64,000 nucleotides of DNA from Acidobacteriota bacterium (lineage in GTDB: Bacteria > Acidobacteriota > Vicinamibacteria > Marinacidobacterales > Marinacidobacteraceae), in assembly GCA_009840635.1 (NCBI GenBank), contig VXNL01000110.1:18319-82318 (forward strand), written 5' to 3'. Position numbers and translations under genes: made by a program. The notes below the pieces were generated by a model. It was not told where the DNA came from. It did no database searches and worked only from the letters and a program-made list of their open reading frames with translations. Below, one piece after another: positions 28,191 to 37,925 of the stretch; the first letter of the stretch is position 1, and each line of letters starts with the position of its first letter.

Positions 28191-29481
28191 GCTCCTCCCA
28201 GGCGCGGCGTTCGACGCCGGCGGCGGCCACCCGGAGCCCTACCCGGCGCCGATAGACCCGGGTGAGGTGCCCGTCTCCTTCTCCCGGAAGCGCGGATCCG
28301 CTGGCGGCGAAGGCCCGGCCGACCCGGTTTTCCGGAGTCCGGATCCGGACTGCAACGTCGACCGCACGCACGATGTGGTCCCGCAGCCGGGCAGCCGACG
28401 CCATGTCGCCGACGAAGCGCGGTGGGTTGTCCAGCAGGACGTCGGCGTTCTGGCCCGTAACGTAGCGGACCTGCAGGTCCTCCACGTAGCCGACCGGTTG
28501 GGGCGCCTCCTCATCCATCCTGCGCATCAGGACCCTCCGGGGGTCCGCGGCATCCGGCGTCGCGTCACGGACCCAGTAGCGGATGCGGGTAACCGGCACC
28601 AACCCGGGCTGCCCGAGCCCGAACAGTCCACTCCCCTCCCTCTGCGTGACCTCCACCGGCGTTCCGAGCGGCACCCCGCGCTCCCGCGCCAACCGCTCCA
28701 GCATCGCACCCGCCACCTGCTTGGTCAGGCCCGCGAGCGCCCCACCCCCGATTCCGGGAACGGCGGCCTCGATCGCTCCGCCGAGCACGCTTTCGAGGGC
28801 GCGCTCCAGCAGGCCGCCACCGCTTCCCGGCTCGAAAGTGTCGCCATCCACGCTCGGACGGAAATGCCAGTGCCAGGGACCCTCTCGGGGAGCGATGCGC
28901 ACGACGGCGCCGGCCGGGCCTTCTTCCCCCAGCGCCCCCTCGACGAACCCGTTCCCCGCCGTGGAAACGGAGACCACCTCAGCGAAGGCCCAGCGGGGCG
29001 TCATCTCGTCGTCGTTGAAGACGACCGCGAAACGCCGTCCTCCATCTCCTGAGCCGCGGTCCAGGCGAGACCCGGGGTGCCCGAGCCGCACCTCCACGCC
29101 GTCAAACGCCACCACCGGCTCGAACGACGCCTCGGCCAGGCGCTCGGGAGCCGTCAGAAAGTCGAGTCCATCCGGGTTCCGGTCTCCGGCCCGGGCGATA
29201 TCGGTGAAGACCGGAATCTCGGCCGGCAAACCGCCGCCGGCGCGCGCCAGGTCCGTGGCGATGCGATCGAGGATCGCGCTTCCATCCTGCCGGAGGGTCG
29301 CCAGTTCCGGTTGCAGGTCCAGGGTCAGCCGGGCCTGGCGGAACAACAGACCGAAGCTCCCCGCCACCATCAGGGTGAGGCCGAGCGCCACCACGGCCTC
29401 CGTGATCGTGAAACCCGCGGCGGCCCCACTGCCGCGCCGCGGACGCCACCGGAGCGGTGGGCGCATGCGTGTCGCGAACAC
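28117..29481 (-). CDS. Minor pilin PilW-like protein
   Basis: 454 residues from GTG 29481. A prepilin-type cleavage site (AAAG before FTITEAVVALGL, with glutamate at +5) is followed by a 20-residue hydrophobic helix and a long globular part (VRYWVRD...RVYRRRVGLRVA). The order pilV-pilX-pilY1-pilW with almost no gaps supports a PilW-type minor pilin in the priming complex at the pilus tip. It is longer than typical PilW (about 250-350). Last gene of the pilus block and overlapping the convergent ubiE 3' end. Confidence 0.78.
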   Translation of the reverse strand: MFATRMRPPLRWRPRRGSGAAAGFTITEAVVALGLTLMVAGSFGLLFRQARLTLDLQPELATLRQDGSAILDRIATDLARAGGGLPAEIPVFTDIARAGDRNPDGLDFLTAPERLAEASFEPVVAFDGVEVRLGHPGSRLDRGSGDGGRRFAVVFNDDEMTPRWAFAEVVSVSTAGNGFVEGALGEEGPAGAVVRIAPREGPWHWHFRPSVDGDTFEPGSGGGLLERALESVLGGAIEAAVPGIGGGALAGLTKQVAGAMLERLARERGVPLGTPVEVTQREGSGLFGLGQPGLVPVTRIRYWVRDATPDAADPRRVLMRRMDEEAPQPVGYVEDLQVRYVTGQNADVLLDNPPRFVGDMASAARLRDHIVRAVDVAVRIRTPENRVGRAFAASGSALPGEGDGHLTRVYRRRVGLRVAAAGVERRAWEELMQLNSLPTEIPRIGPLRFLPVPW

Positions 29482-29484
29482 CGG

Positions 29485-32400
29485 TCAGCCCTCGGGACGG
29501 ATCCAGAAGGGTGACCTGCGGAACCCCTCGACGAAGAGGGTCACGTCCTCGAGGGCGCTGTCCCGCACCCGGAACTCGAAGTCTCCGATGATCGTGTCGA
29601 TTCCCTGACCGCCGACCCTGCTGACGCTCAGGGCCATGTTTCCCGAAGAGGAGAGACTGATCCCCCGAACGCGTCCCGGGCCGAACGCCCGCACGTCGGA
29701 CTGCACCGCCACCACTCCGGACATCTCCGCTCCCGTCAGGCCATTGAACGCACGCAACCGGGCGACTCCATCGGTGGTGGTGGCGGCATCGCAGGAGAGC
29801 GCTTCCGTCCGGGACGTGTGGGTGGGGAGCACCACCCCGACGCCCGAACCGTTCACGAGCACCACGGGTTTCCCCTGGGGGATTTCGCCCTCGGACAGCG
29901 TTGTCCTCCACACCTCCTGAAGACGCGTTCCCCCGTCCCGAAGCAGGATGACCGCTGAGGGCGTGTCCCGAACCCGGCGGTCACCCCCGGTCACGATGAG
30001 CAGATGCGGTTCCGTCCGCCCGGGGAACGGGAAGACCACCGGTGGCGCAAGGATCGGATGTCCCCCGCCCAACCGGTGCGCAACGCTCCATTGCCGGATT
30101 CCGGGCTCCGAGAGCCGGAGGCGGTGTATCTGGCCGTGGAGGTCGGCGAGATACACCCGGGTAACGAGGTCGCTGGCTCCCCTCACCGACCATGCCGGCC
30201 GCCACGGCGCCGCCGAGGTGACGGCGCCGTTCTTCCGGATGCGCGCCCCGGGGGCCGGAGCCAGCCGGTAGCGGCCGCGGACCTGTCCGTCGTCGGGCGA
30301 CAGAGCGAGGAGCCACTCTCCGGAGTCGTCGTCCGGACTCCCGTTTCCCGCAGGCAGGAACATCGTCCAGGCGCTTCCTCCGGCCACCGGCACCTCGGCG
30401 AGGAGCGGTTCCGGCGTCTCACCGAGTTCCGGCAGCGACACGCCCGGACCGGCCGGACGATGCCCAACGTTGAACAGCAGGCGCGGCAGCCCGGGGCCGG
30501 CGGCGGAGGGTGTCGGGGCGCGGTGCCCACCCGCCCAGCCATCACCCACCTCCGACACGTCGAGCGCCGTCACGAACCGCCCGCCGAACGAGCGGCCGAA
30601 GGCGAGCACTGTGCGCCAGTCCCGTGTCCCCGGCAGAAAGACATCGCGCACCACCGGCGATCCGGCGAGCGCGAAGCGGTTCACGAGCCCGCGCCGGAGC
30701 CCGGCCGCGCCCCGGACGCCGGCGATCGCGAGTTCCCGCAGGAAGGCCCGCTCGCCGGTATCCCCGGCACCCGCGGCCGGCCCGAGAATGTCGTCCGGAA
30801 TGTACGCAAAGACCTCCTTCCCGGTATCCGCGGCGAAGGCGTGGAGCAATCCGCCGCTGGTCGGGAGATAGACCATCGTCCTCCGATTCGCGTACCGGGC
30901 GAAGAAGCGCTGGTAGCTCTCCCGTTCCCGCGGGATGCGATCCGGGCGGCGGGGTGGATGAGTGACCACGGCTGGGGAAGCGAGGCCCTCGCGGAGCTTC
31001 CAGGTGCCCCGGCCCCCGGTGAAGTGGAGTTCTCCATCGGGCCGATAGATGGTGCCGGTCTCGGGATGCACCTCCAGCATCTCGCCCCGGACCAGGCGCA
31101 CCACGATGCGGGCCGCATCCTCGGCGGTGCGGGCCCCGGCGCCGTCCACCTCGGTCAGGTAGCCCGCCTCGACGCCGAGGTCCTCCGGGGTGACCTCACC
31201 GACCTGAAAGTCCCGGAGCGCGCGGCTTCCGGCCCGGTTGAAGAGGACCAGCCGGTCGTCCGGATCGCGCTCGGCAAGCTGCATTCCCGCATCCCAGACC
31301 GATGTCCCGAGGCTCCCTCCGCCTTCGGGCGAAGTGGGAAACGCCTGCAGCCTGCCGCGAAGCGAATGGAGATCCGCACTCGTCGAGAGGAGGATGTTGT
31401 CGGCGTAGGAGGCGCGCAACCGGATCACTTCCTCCAGACCGTCGGGCCCGTTCGCCGGCGCCACCAGTGCTTTCGGAGGAAGCGTGGGGTCGCTCCCTGG
31501 GAACGCGGGACTCGGAGAACTCGCGACCAGTTCCTTGACGGTGGCGAGCCTCGGCGCCGCGAGCTTCACCGCCCCGGCGGGGAGAGTGATCTCGTCGAGA
31601 ACCTGGTTGAGGGCCCGCCGGAGGGTCTCGGGCTGGTCCGCGTAGATGGCCGGGTGCCGGCCGCCCGAAGCCATCCACGCCAGGTGGTTCGTGTGGCCCC
31701 GCGCTGCTTCGTCCGTCATCGCGACGCCGACCACGTGGATGACTCCCAGACCTGCCTCCGGATCGCCGCCATTGAGCGCCAGATACGCAGCCTTCGCCTT
31801 GAGCCCGGCATTCCAGGCGGCATGCGCCGGCCCCGACGGCGCCTGCCGAACCACCACGTCCGGACTGGTGTGGCTCGTGCGGAGCCACACCCCACCCCGG
31901 GGCCCCCGCCCGGCCGGTCCGTCATTGAAGTCGAGCCATGCATGGTAGATGCACTCACAGGTGTCGAGGCCGTCCGTGATCAACACGATCACGTTTCGCT
32001 GGCCGGGCTCGAGGTCCTCTGTGGCGTTCGCCGCGATATGGCTGGCGAGCTGGTAGAGAGCGATCCCGTTCGGGGTGCGATCGATGTTGACGCCCCGTGG
32101 AAGCTCCCGCAGCAGGGCGGTCCTCCCCGTCTCCGCCTCGCAGCCGGACGGGTTGCTGAGAATCCGGACGCTCCCGCAGCGGACCGATGTCGGCCGGACT
32201 CCCGGCGAACCGTGCGGGAGCCCCGCGCCCATGGTGGGGTCCTGACACATCGCCCTGCGGGAACTCATGTCCTCCAGGAACCGAACCGGCTGGAAGGCCG
32301 CGAGTCGCCAGTGCACGAGGGGTTCGCCCGACGCCGACTCCAGATTTCGGACCACCCGCCGGACGACGTCCTGGGCGACCGCGAACCGGCTTCTCCTGCC

Positions 32401-32610
32401 CGTCCCGATCGGTCCCATCCCGATCGTCATGGACTCCGAGGTGTCGAACAGGATCCAGACCCGGGGTCGGGTGGTGGTGCGCACGACCCCGAGGGGGTCC
32501 CGGCCTCCGTCAAGGAAGTCCTGCACTCCCCCTGCCGGCGCGGCGGCAACGAAGGACAGCACCAGCGCCAGGCTGGCGCGAACGCGTGGCCGGCTCTCGA
32601 ATCGCTTCAT
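29485..32610 (-). CDS. pilY1: PilY1-like pilus tip / biogenesis protein
   Basis: 1041 residues from ATG 32610, preferred because AAGGAGAG lies a few bases upstream and it gives a clean signal peptide (MKRFESRPRVRASLALVLSF...); the open frame reaches GTG 32658. N-terminal VWFA-like domain with a MIDAS (ILFDTSESM), then the C-terminal beta-propeller part with repeated strands such as VYLPTSGGLLHAFAADTGKEVFAYIPDD. PilY1 proteins sit at the pilus tip, bind calcium and act in adhesion and retraction control. Located between pilX and pilW as in the usual minor pilin operon. Confidence 0.88.
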   Translation of the reverse strand: MKRFESRPRVRASLALVLSFVAAAPAGGVQDFLDGGRDPLGVVRTTTRPRVWILFDTSESMTIGMGPIGTGRRSRFAVAQDVVRRVVRNLESASGEPLVHWRLAAFQPVRFLEDMSSRRAMCQDPTMGAGLPHGSPGVRPTSVRCGSVRILSNPSGCEAETGRTALLRELPRGVNIDRTPNGIALYQLASHIAANATEDLEPGQRNVIVLITDGLDTCECIYHAWLDFNDGPAGRGPRGGVWLRTSHTSPDVVVRQAPSGPAHAAWNAGLKAKAAYLALNGGDPEAGLGVIHVVGVAMTDEAARGHTNHLAWMASGGRHPAIYADQPETLRRALNQVLDEITLPAGAVKLAAPRLATVKELVASSPSPAFPGSDPTLPPKALVAPANGPDGLEEVIRLRASYADNILLSTSADLHSLRGRLQAFPTSPEGGGSLGTSVWDAGMQLAERDPDDRLVLFNRAGSRALRDFQVGEVTPEDLGVEAGYLTEVDGAGARTAEDAARIVVRLVRGEMLEVHPETGTIYRPDGELHFTGGRGTWKLREGLASPAVVTHPPRRPDRIPRERESYQRFFARYANRRTMVYLPTSGGLLHAFAADTGKEVFAYIPDDILGPAAGAGDTGERAFLRELAIAGVRGAAGLRRGLVNRFALAGSPVVRDVFLPGTRDWRTVLAFGRSFGGRFVTALDVSEVGDGWAGGHRAPTPSAAGPGLPRLLFNVGHRPAGPGVSLPELGETPEPLLAEVPVAGGSAWTMFLPAGNGSPDDDSGEWLLALSPDDGQVRGRYRLAPAPGARIRKNGAVTSAAPWRPAWSVRGASDLVTRVYLADLHGQIHRLRLSEPGIRQWSVAHRLGGGHPILAPPVVFPFPGRTEPHLLIVTGGDRRVRDTPSAVILLRDGGTRLQEVWRTTLSEGEIPQGKPVVLVNGSGVGVVLPTHTSRTEALSCDAATTTDGVARLRAFNGLTGAEMSGVVAVQSDVRAFGPGRVRGISLSSSGNMALSVSRVGGQGIDTIIGDFEFRVRDSALEDVTLFVEGFRRSPFWIRPEG

Positions 32611-32650
32611 GGACTCTCTCCTTTCACAGGCGCGCTCGTCCCGCTCACCG

Positions 32651-33442
32651 TCACTCACCGGGGTCCCCGGGCCGAAGGCGTCTCCTCACCCAGGTCGTCA
32701 GACCGTCGCTGTAGTCGGTGTCTTCCGGTTCCTCCCCCGACGGACGCGGCGCGAGCCGCAGGGTCATTTCGAGCCGGCTGACCGCGTGCGGGTCCTCCGG
32801 GCTTCGGGGTGGCGGATGCCGGGCTTCGGCCGTGAGCACCGCGCGGTCGTGCGGCGCCCCGGCGTCCAGCGACCCCACCACCGGCCGGCGGATCCAGACC
32901 GTGACCCCGGTGATATCGGCAGCGCCATCGCCGTCGAGGTCCGGGGCCCAACCGGCGCCCGGCGCTCGCGGATCGAACAGCAGCGTGCGGCCGCCAACGT
33001 CGCGCAACACCCGGCCCACGTAGACGCGGGCATCGCGTCCCGCCATCGGCTCGTCCCGGAACACCTCGTAGTCGCGGCAGCCCGGCGTGGCCGGATCGCC
33101 GCAGGCGGCGGGGTCGGCCGGGAGCGCGCGTCCCCACGGATCCCCCTTCGGCGCCCCGACCGCGGAACGGACCGGCGGGAGGGCCATTTGAAAACTGCCG
33201 TGCTCCTCCACGTGGCCGGCAAGCAGCGCCTTCGCCACCTCGAGCCCGGCCTCGGCCTGGGCGGCCGCCCGCGCCGCCCAGGCCTGGTTCCGCGCCGTCG
33301 CGCCGTCGGAGCCCACCGACACCAGCACCACCGCCCCGATACCGGCAAGCGCCAGCACCAACAGGAGCGCCAGGACGAGCGCCATTCCCCGCTCGGCCGA
33401 GCCCCTCGAGGTCCCCACCGGCGGCGCTGCCGTCCTATTCAC
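32651..33442 (-). CDS. Minor pilin PilX-like protein
   Basis: 263 residues from GTG 33442, overlapping the pilV stop by eight bases. The short basic N-terminus ending ERG is followed by MALVLALLLVLALAGIGAVVLVS, the hydrophobic helix of PilX, which lacks the usual Phe/Met-Thr-Leu pattern; then a helix ARAAAQAEAGLEVAK typical of PilX and a globular domain. It probably joins PilV, PilW and PilY1 in the pilus-initiation complex. The open frame running on to 34033 is a shadow of pilV. Confidence 0.75.
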   Translation of the reverse strand: MNRTAAPPVGTSRGSAERGMALVLALLLVLALAGIGAVVLVSVGSDGATARNQAWAARAAAQAEAGLEVAKALLAGHVEEHGSFQMALPPVRSAVGAPKGDPWGRALPADPAACGDPATPGCRDYEVFRDEPMAGRDARVYVGRVLRDVGGRTLLFDPRAPGAGWAPDLDGDGAADITGVTVWIRRPVVGSLDAGAPHDRAVLTAEARHPPPRSPEDPHAVSRLEMTLRLAPRPSGEEPEDTDYSDGLTTWVRRRLRPGDPGE

Positions 33443-33944
33443 GGTTTGCCACCCGGACCGAGTCCAGCCGGACGACGGAGCCACGGCCGGCGGCGACCGG
33501 CATCGCCACGACTTCGACCCGAAGAGCGGCAAGCCGGTCTCCTCCTCGCGGAGCGAGTTCCCGGATCCGCCAGCGCACTTCGTAGCGTGCGGAGCGGCGG
33601 TCAGCCGGCTCCCCGTCGTCGGCGAAGTACGCGAAGTACCCGGGCGCGCCGGCGCCATCGATTTCGACGGTGCCGCCGGGGGCCACCGCGGCGTGGTGTC
33701 CCGGCCAGGGCCATCCACGCCAGAAGGGGGCCGCCAACAGTTCCTCCATCCGCGCCTCGGCGATGCGGGTCGCGAGGTCGGTATCGGCGGCAGCCTGGCG
33801 GGCCCGCGACGCCTGGGCCAGCGTGCGCACGAGGCCACCGCCAGCGACGACCAGCACCAGGACGGCGAAGAGTGTCTCGACGAGCGAGAACCCGCGCTCG
33901 CCCCGCGGGTGTGCGGCCGGCCGGTTTGCGGTGCCCTGGTCCAT
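33435..33944 (-). CDS. Minor pilin PilV-like protein
   Basis: 169 residues with a prepilin leader ending in Gly followed by FSLVETLFAVLVLVVAGGGL (cleavage after G18, glutamate at +5), then a helix with RIAEARMEELL characteristic of PilV. It starts the minor pilin operon, preceded by AAGGA at suitable spacing. 122 bases separate it from pilD; the sequence there includes CCCTGTATAGGG just upstream of the start, a possible promoter element, but I cannot assign a clear -35. Confidence 0.8.
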   Translation of the reverse strand: MDQGTANRPAAHPRGERGFSLVETLFAVLVLVVAGGGLVRTLAQASRARQAAADTDLATRIAEARMEELLAAPFWRGWPWPGHHAAVAPGGTVEIDGAGAPGYFAYFADDGEPADRRSARYEVRWRIRELAPRGGDRLAALRVEVVAMPVAAGRGSVVRLDSVRVANRE

Positions 33945-34066
33945 GTCCTTGCCCTATACAGGGACAGACGTAAATCGCGTCGGTTTTTTCCCACTTTGGA
34001 GCCGAATGTGGAAAAGTCGAAGCGATCGTGCACTTCGCCGGGCAGCCGGTCGCCGCCCGAAGGGGG

Positions 34067-34798
34067 CTAACTCCCCGTCGAGACTACGAAGACAACACCC
34101 GCGCCGAGCGCGAGCAGGGTGCCGAACGGCAACGGGGTGTCACGCCGGATCCTGCCGAGGAGCAGCAGCGGCCCGGCCACCAGCACGCCCAGCGCGGCCG
34201 CGAGGGCGATCGCGCCCAGCGCGGGCGCCGGGCCCAGAAAGGCCCCGATCAGCAGCAGCAACTTCACGTCGCCGAGCCCAACCGCCTCGACCCCGCGGAA
34301 CCGCAACCAGAGCGCGCGGAGCCCGAAGAGCAGGCTGGCCCCAAGCAGGGCGCCGGCGGCCGAGGTCAGGAGATCCAGATCGGAGCGCGGTCCCGCGAGC
34401 ACGAGACCCAGCGCCGCACCGGGAAGCGTGAGCGCGTCGGGCAGCACCATCCGCTCCCAATCGGTCACGGCCAGCGCCAGCAAGAGGCTCAGAAGGAGCA
34501 CCCGGGAGACGACGAGCGCAGGATCTCCCCCTTCCGGCGCCCACCAGAAGAGCACCCCGGTCAGCACCTCGACCAGCGGATAGCGGACGGGAATCCGGGC
34601 CCGGCAATCCCGGCAGCGGCCGCCGAGCCGGAGCCAGGAAACCACCGGCAGGTTGTCCCGCAAGCGAATGGACGCGGCGCACGCGGGGCATCGGGAACCG
34701 GGAAACACAACCGATTCCCCCACCGGCAGGCGATGGATCAGAACGTTCAGAAAGCTCCCGACGGCCAGCCCGGCCAGGAACAGCCCGAGAGGAATCAA
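34067..34798 (-). CDS. pilD: Prepilin peptidase / N-methyltransferase
   Basis: 243 residues from TTG 34798, which overlaps the previous stop (TTGA). An N-terminal FLAGLAVGSFLNVLIHRLP helix, a cytoplasmic zinc loop with two CxxC pairs (CPAC, CRDC), and two aspartyl-protease motifs: TDWERMVLPD and GLGDVKLL. These are the catalytic aspartates of type IV prepilin peptidases, which cut leaders of PilA and the minor pilins and methylate the new N-terminus. Eight or so membrane segments. Confidence 0.93.
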   Translation of the reverse strand: MIPLGLFLAGLAVGSFLNVLIHRLPVGESVVFPGSRCPACAASIRLRDNLPVVSWLRLGGRCRDCRARIPVRYPLVEVLTGVLFWWAPEGGDPALVVSRVLLLSLLLALAVTDWERMVLPDALTLPGAALGLVLAGPRSDLDLLTSAAGALLGASLLFGLRALWLRFRGVEAVGLGDVKLLLLIGAFLGPAPALGAIALAAALGVLVAGPLLLLGRIRRDTPLPFGTLLALGAGVVFVVSTGS

Positions 34799-35691
34799 CG
34801 TCCCGGAATACCCGCCAGCGGCGACTCGGGGGCGACTCCGGGAACCCCGGCCCGGTCGAGCACGAAGGGGATCCCTGCCGGGTCGACCGGCCGGTCCGGC
34901 AGCAACCCGGCGGCGACGAGATCCTCCCAGCCACGGGGCGGATGTCCCGACCGGCGTTCGTAGACCCGCACCAGCGAGCTGATCTCATCCAGCCGGTCGA
35001 GCGCGTCGAGCTGGAGCAGATGGGTGCGGGCGTTGGACCGGGACGGTTCGTCGTCCGCCCGCTCCAGCAGAGCGCGCCAGAGCTCCCGCGCGGCGGCGCG
35101 GGCGCCGGTCCCCGCGAGCGACCGCGCCGCCACCGCCACGAGCCAGGGCGGTGCGTCGTCCCGGGCGGCGGCCGCTTCCAGCAGGGTTGCCCCCGCCCCG
35201 GGGTCCTGCAGATGCCAGGTGTGCAGCAGGCTGCGGACCAGTACGGCATCGAAGTCGCCGGGATGCCGGCGCACCCAGGCAGCAAGGATGGCGTCGGCCC
35301 GCTCCGTTTCCCCCGCGCCGAGCGGAAGGGGTTCCGCGAGGAGCAACGGGCCCACGAGAGCCGCGGGGCGCAACCCCGGGTCGAGGCGCAAAGCGTGCTC
35401 CACCAGCGCGCCCAGCTCCGGGAACCCCGACGAACCGTCGAGCCGCCGGTTCCCGTAGTACTGGACGGCGAGAAACCACGAAGTGTCGGCCAGCACCCGC
35501 CGAACCGCGGAGGGAAGCGCCGTGATGGCGCCGTCGCTGAGGTGCGCACCCGGCGGCGACACCGCGAACTCCGTCCCCGGCCGTGTCGCGGGCGCGGTCC
35601 GCGCGGCCATCCCGAGACACACGAGCGACAGGCCGGCGCTGACCAGACGGCCGCCGCCCAGGCGCCGGAAACGAGCCCGCGGGTCCCGCAT
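34795..35691 (-). CDS. Unknown exported or anchored protein in the pil locus (PilG position)
   Basis: 298 residues with one N-terminal hydrophobic segment (VSAGLSLVCLGMAA) and a helix-rich body with TPR-like spacing (FPELGALVEHALRLDPGLRPAAL; ARELWRALLERADDEPSRSNARTHLLQLD). No known domain recognised. Its place between an ABC transporter pair and pilD matches that of PilG next to PilH/PilI in the Myxococcus pil locus, but sequence similarity to PilG is not claimed. It overlaps pilD by four bases, so is almost certainly co-expressed with it. Confidence 0.6.
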   Translation of the reverse strand: MRDPRARFRRLGGGRLVSAGLSLVCLGMAARTAPATRPGTEFAVSPPGAHLSDGAITALPSAVRRVLADTSWFLAVQYYGNRRLDGSSGFPELGALVEHALRLDPGLRPAALVGPLLLAEPLPLGAGETERADAILAAWVRRHPGDFDAVLVRSLLHTWHLQDPGAGATLLEAAAARDDAPPWLVAVAARSLAGTGARAAARELWRALLERADDEPSRSNARTHLLQLDALDRLDEISSLVRVYERRSGHPPRGWEDLVAAGLLPDRPVDPAGIPFVLDRAGVPGVAPESPLAGIPGR

Positions 35692-35700
35692 CTGTTCTTC

Positions 35701-36477
35701 TCAGGAAACCGGTGTTGCGGAGTGGCGGGCCCGCCACGGGAAGACGGCGATCGCGGCGGCGACCATCGCGGCCGCATAGAGAATCGCATAGAGGGTGGGG
35801 CCCGCGAGCATCGGCCCCGCCCCGGAGAAACTCCCGGGGAGACCCGCGATCGGAGCGTCGAGCGCCGGCAGGTCCGGCAGGACCAACGTCGCGAGCCACG
35901 TCACGGGCTGCAGGTAGCTGGTCCCCGCCGCGGGAAAACCCGCCGCGAGCCAGCCGGCCAGCGAGAAGAGCGCGGCGAGCCCGATGGCCACGGCAGGACG
36001 CACCAGCGCCAGAAACAGCGTGGACACGGCCAGGATCACGAGGAACCGCAGCCACAGCAGCCAACCGATCCCGAGTACCGCGGCCGCCGCGCCGCCATGT
36101 GCGAAGGCGAGCCACCCCGAGAGCGTGACGCTCACCAGCGCCGCGTAGACGAACAGGCCCGCAGCGAGGCCGAGGAAGCGTCCGCCGAGCAGGAGGCCGG
36201 CGGAGACCGGTCTCGCCAGGCCGAATGCGCCGAGAACCCCGCGCCGCCCGACGAGACCCGCTCCGTGGACAAGAGCCAGTGACCATCCCGCCACTTCGGC
36301 AACAACCCACGCGATGTTGGACGCGAAGCGCCCTCCCTGGCCAAGCGACACGTCCCCCAGCAACACCCCGGCCCCGAAACTCGACAGAACCAGAGCGAGA
36401 GCCGCCAGCAGGCTCCGCTCGGCGAGGAATCCCCGCAGGACGACGGCGGCGGTAGCCATCAGTGGAGCGATCGGCAC
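35701..36477 (-). CDS. ABC transporter permease (PilI position)
   Basis: 258 residues, six or seven hydrophobic segments, no catalytic motif, in the pattern of ABC-2-type permeases. Directly downstream of an ATP-binding subunit (six-base gap). In Myxococcus a PilH/PilI ABC transporter required for pilus assembly lies in the same order between pilA and pilD; here that is an inference from position. Substrate unknown. Confidence 0.72.
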   Translation of the reverse strand: MPIAPLMATAAVVLRGFLAERSLLAALALVLSSFGAGVLLGDVSLGQGGRFASNIAWVVAEVAGWSLALVHGAGLVGRRGVLGAFGLARPVSAGLLLGGRFLGLAAGLFVYAALVSVTLSGWLAFAHGGAAAAVLGIGWLLWLRFLVILAVSTLFLALVRPAVAIGLAALFSLAGWLAAGFPAAGTSYLQPVTWLATLVLPDLPALDAPIAGLPGSFSGAGPMLAGPTLYAILYAAAMVAAAIAVFPWRARHSATPVS

Positions 36478-36483
36478 CAGCAG

Positions 36484-37257
36484 CTACGGGACAACCGGGC
36501 TGGCGCCGTTCAGCGCCGCCGCCAGCCAGCCTCCCTCTTCTCCGGAAACGGACGGGTCCGTGCCGTTCGCCACGAAGTCCTCCACGGGGCCCGTGGCGGC
36601 GACGGCGCCGTCCGCGAGAACGATCAACCGGTCCGCGAGCGACTCGATCGCGGCAGCCTCGTGCAGGGTCAGGATGACCGCCGCTCCTTCCCGAGCCGCG
36701 GAACGAATGGCCGCGAGGGAGCTGACCCGGGCCTCGGGGTCGAGCCCGGTGAGCGGTTCGTCCAGGATAAGGGCGCGGGGCTCGCCGAGCAGCGCCTGCG
36801 CGAGGGACACCCGGCGCCGGACACCCCGCGAAGCGCGAGCGGCGGGGGTGGCCAACCACTCCGCCACCCCGACCGTCTCCGCCGTTCGCTCGGCCTCATG
36901 GCGAGCCCCGGAGCCGCGATAGCCGGCGAGCACCGCCGCGTAACGCAGGACGTCCCGCACCCGAAGCCCCGCCGGAAACTCGTCCTCCTCCCCCAGGTAT
37001 CCCAGGTGGCGGCGCGCCTCGTTGCGGGTCGCCGGCGCATCCCCCAGCAGTGCCTCGCCCCGATCGGCGGGCAGGAGTCCGGCCAGCAGCCGCAAGGTGG
37101 TGGACTTCCCCGAGCCGTTCTTCCCCACCAGCGCCACCACCTCACCCGTGGCGACCTCGAAGCTGACCTCCCGGACGACGGTCCGGCGGCCGAGCGCCAG
37201 CCCGAAACGTCCGGGCGCCGGATACGAACCGCTCAGCTCACGGGCGCGGATTTCCAA
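36484..37257 (-). CDS. ABC transporter ATP-binding protein (PilH position)
   Basis: 257 residues. Walker A GKNGSGKST, Q-loop region GYLGEEDEF, Walker B ALILDEPLTGLD and H-switch TLHEAA are present. The signature is the SRGVRRR variant rather than LSGGQ, as in many ABC-2-type exporters. Forms a pair with the permease downstream. It is flanked by pilA and pilD, suggesting a role in pilus assembly like Myxococcus PilH. Confidence 0.88.
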   Translation of the reverse strand: MEIRARELSGSYPAPGRFGLALGRRTVVREVSFEVATGEVVALVGKNGSGKSTTLRLLAGLLPADRGEALLGDAPATRNEARRHLGYLGEEDEFPAGLRVRDVLRYAAVLAGYRGSGARHEAERTAETVGVAEWLATPAARASRGVRRRVSLAQALLGEPRALILDEPLTGLDPEARVSSLAAIRSAAREGAAVILTLHEAAAIESLADRLIVLADGAVAATGPVEDFVANGTDPSVSGEEGGWLAAALNGASPVVP

Positions 37258-37274
37258 TCGGGATCGGCCTGTCT

Positions 37275-37925
37275 CTATTCGAGGAAAGCGGTTTCCGCGG
37301 GAACGGGACAGGCGATCGGCGCTCCGGAGGGATCGTTGTAGAGCGCTCCGGCGCTCGTCGCCGAGAAGGACCGCACGCCCGTGCGTCCCACGTCTCCCGG
37401 CTCCGAGTGGTAGCAGTAGTCGAGCAGACTGTCGGGATCGCAGTGAGCCGGCACCGAGGTCGGGGTTCCGTTGGGGGCCAGCGTGCGGTTGTAGCCCGCC
37501 TTCACGTAGGGACTCGTCCGTCCGAGGTCAGCCCCTATGAACTCCGGGGCCGAGTCCGGGTAACCCGGAATCCCGATCGTTCCGCCGCAATCCGCGCCGT
37601 TGCGGCAGAGATTCGTCAGGTCGGCGAAGAACCCGCAGTTGGAGGCCGCGTAGGTCTGCTGCGCGGCGATCACCGCCCGGGAGTCCCCGATCGCCTGGGC
37701 TTCGTTGGCGGACAGACGCGCCCGCAGCAACTGGGGAATGGCGATCCCGGCGATCACTCCGATGATCGCAATCACGATCAGGAGCTCGATCAGGGTAAAA
37801 CCGGCGGCAGCCCGAAGGCGTGCGGAGGGGTCCGGCGGACCGCCGGTCCGGTGGGTGGTAGGGCGGCTCGGTGGCGATTTCATTGGGGAATCCGGGACCG
37901 GGCGGAGGGAGTCGCTGCGATTCAT
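37275..37925 (-). CDS. pilA: Major type IV pilin
   Basis: 216 residues from ATG 37925, chosen for the AAGGAGG about ten bases upstream; a later ATG at 37883 has no ribosome site. The long 42-residue leader ends AAAG before FTLIELLIVIAIIGVIAGIAIP, with Glu5 of the mature protein (Glu47) conserved. The globular part contains four or more cysteines able to form disulfides (NCGFF, LCRNGADCG, CDPDSLLDYCYH). Substrate of PilD; the pilus fibre subunit. Located between pilC and the ABC pair. Confidence 0.93.
   Translation of the reverse strand: MNRSDSLRPVPDSPMKSPPSRPTTHRTGGPPDPSARLRAAAGFTLIELLIVIAIIGVIAGIAIPQLLRARLSANEAQAIGDSRAVIAAQQTYAASNCGFFADLTNLCRNGADCGGTIGIPGYPDSAPEFIGADLGRTSPYVKAGYNRTLAPNGTPTSVPAHCDPDSLLDYCYHSEPGDVGRTGVRSFSATSAGALYNDPSGAPIACPVPAETAFLE

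Noticed and set aside
30004..32781. 925-codon plus-strand open frame opposite pilY1
   Set aside because: Antisense shadow; no domain or signal sequence, while the minus strand has VWFA and PilY1 propeller features.
34985..36859. 624-codon minus-strand frame overlapping the unknown protein and the permease
   Set aside because: Arg/Gly-rich frame shadow; the smaller frames have membrane helices and overlap-style starts.
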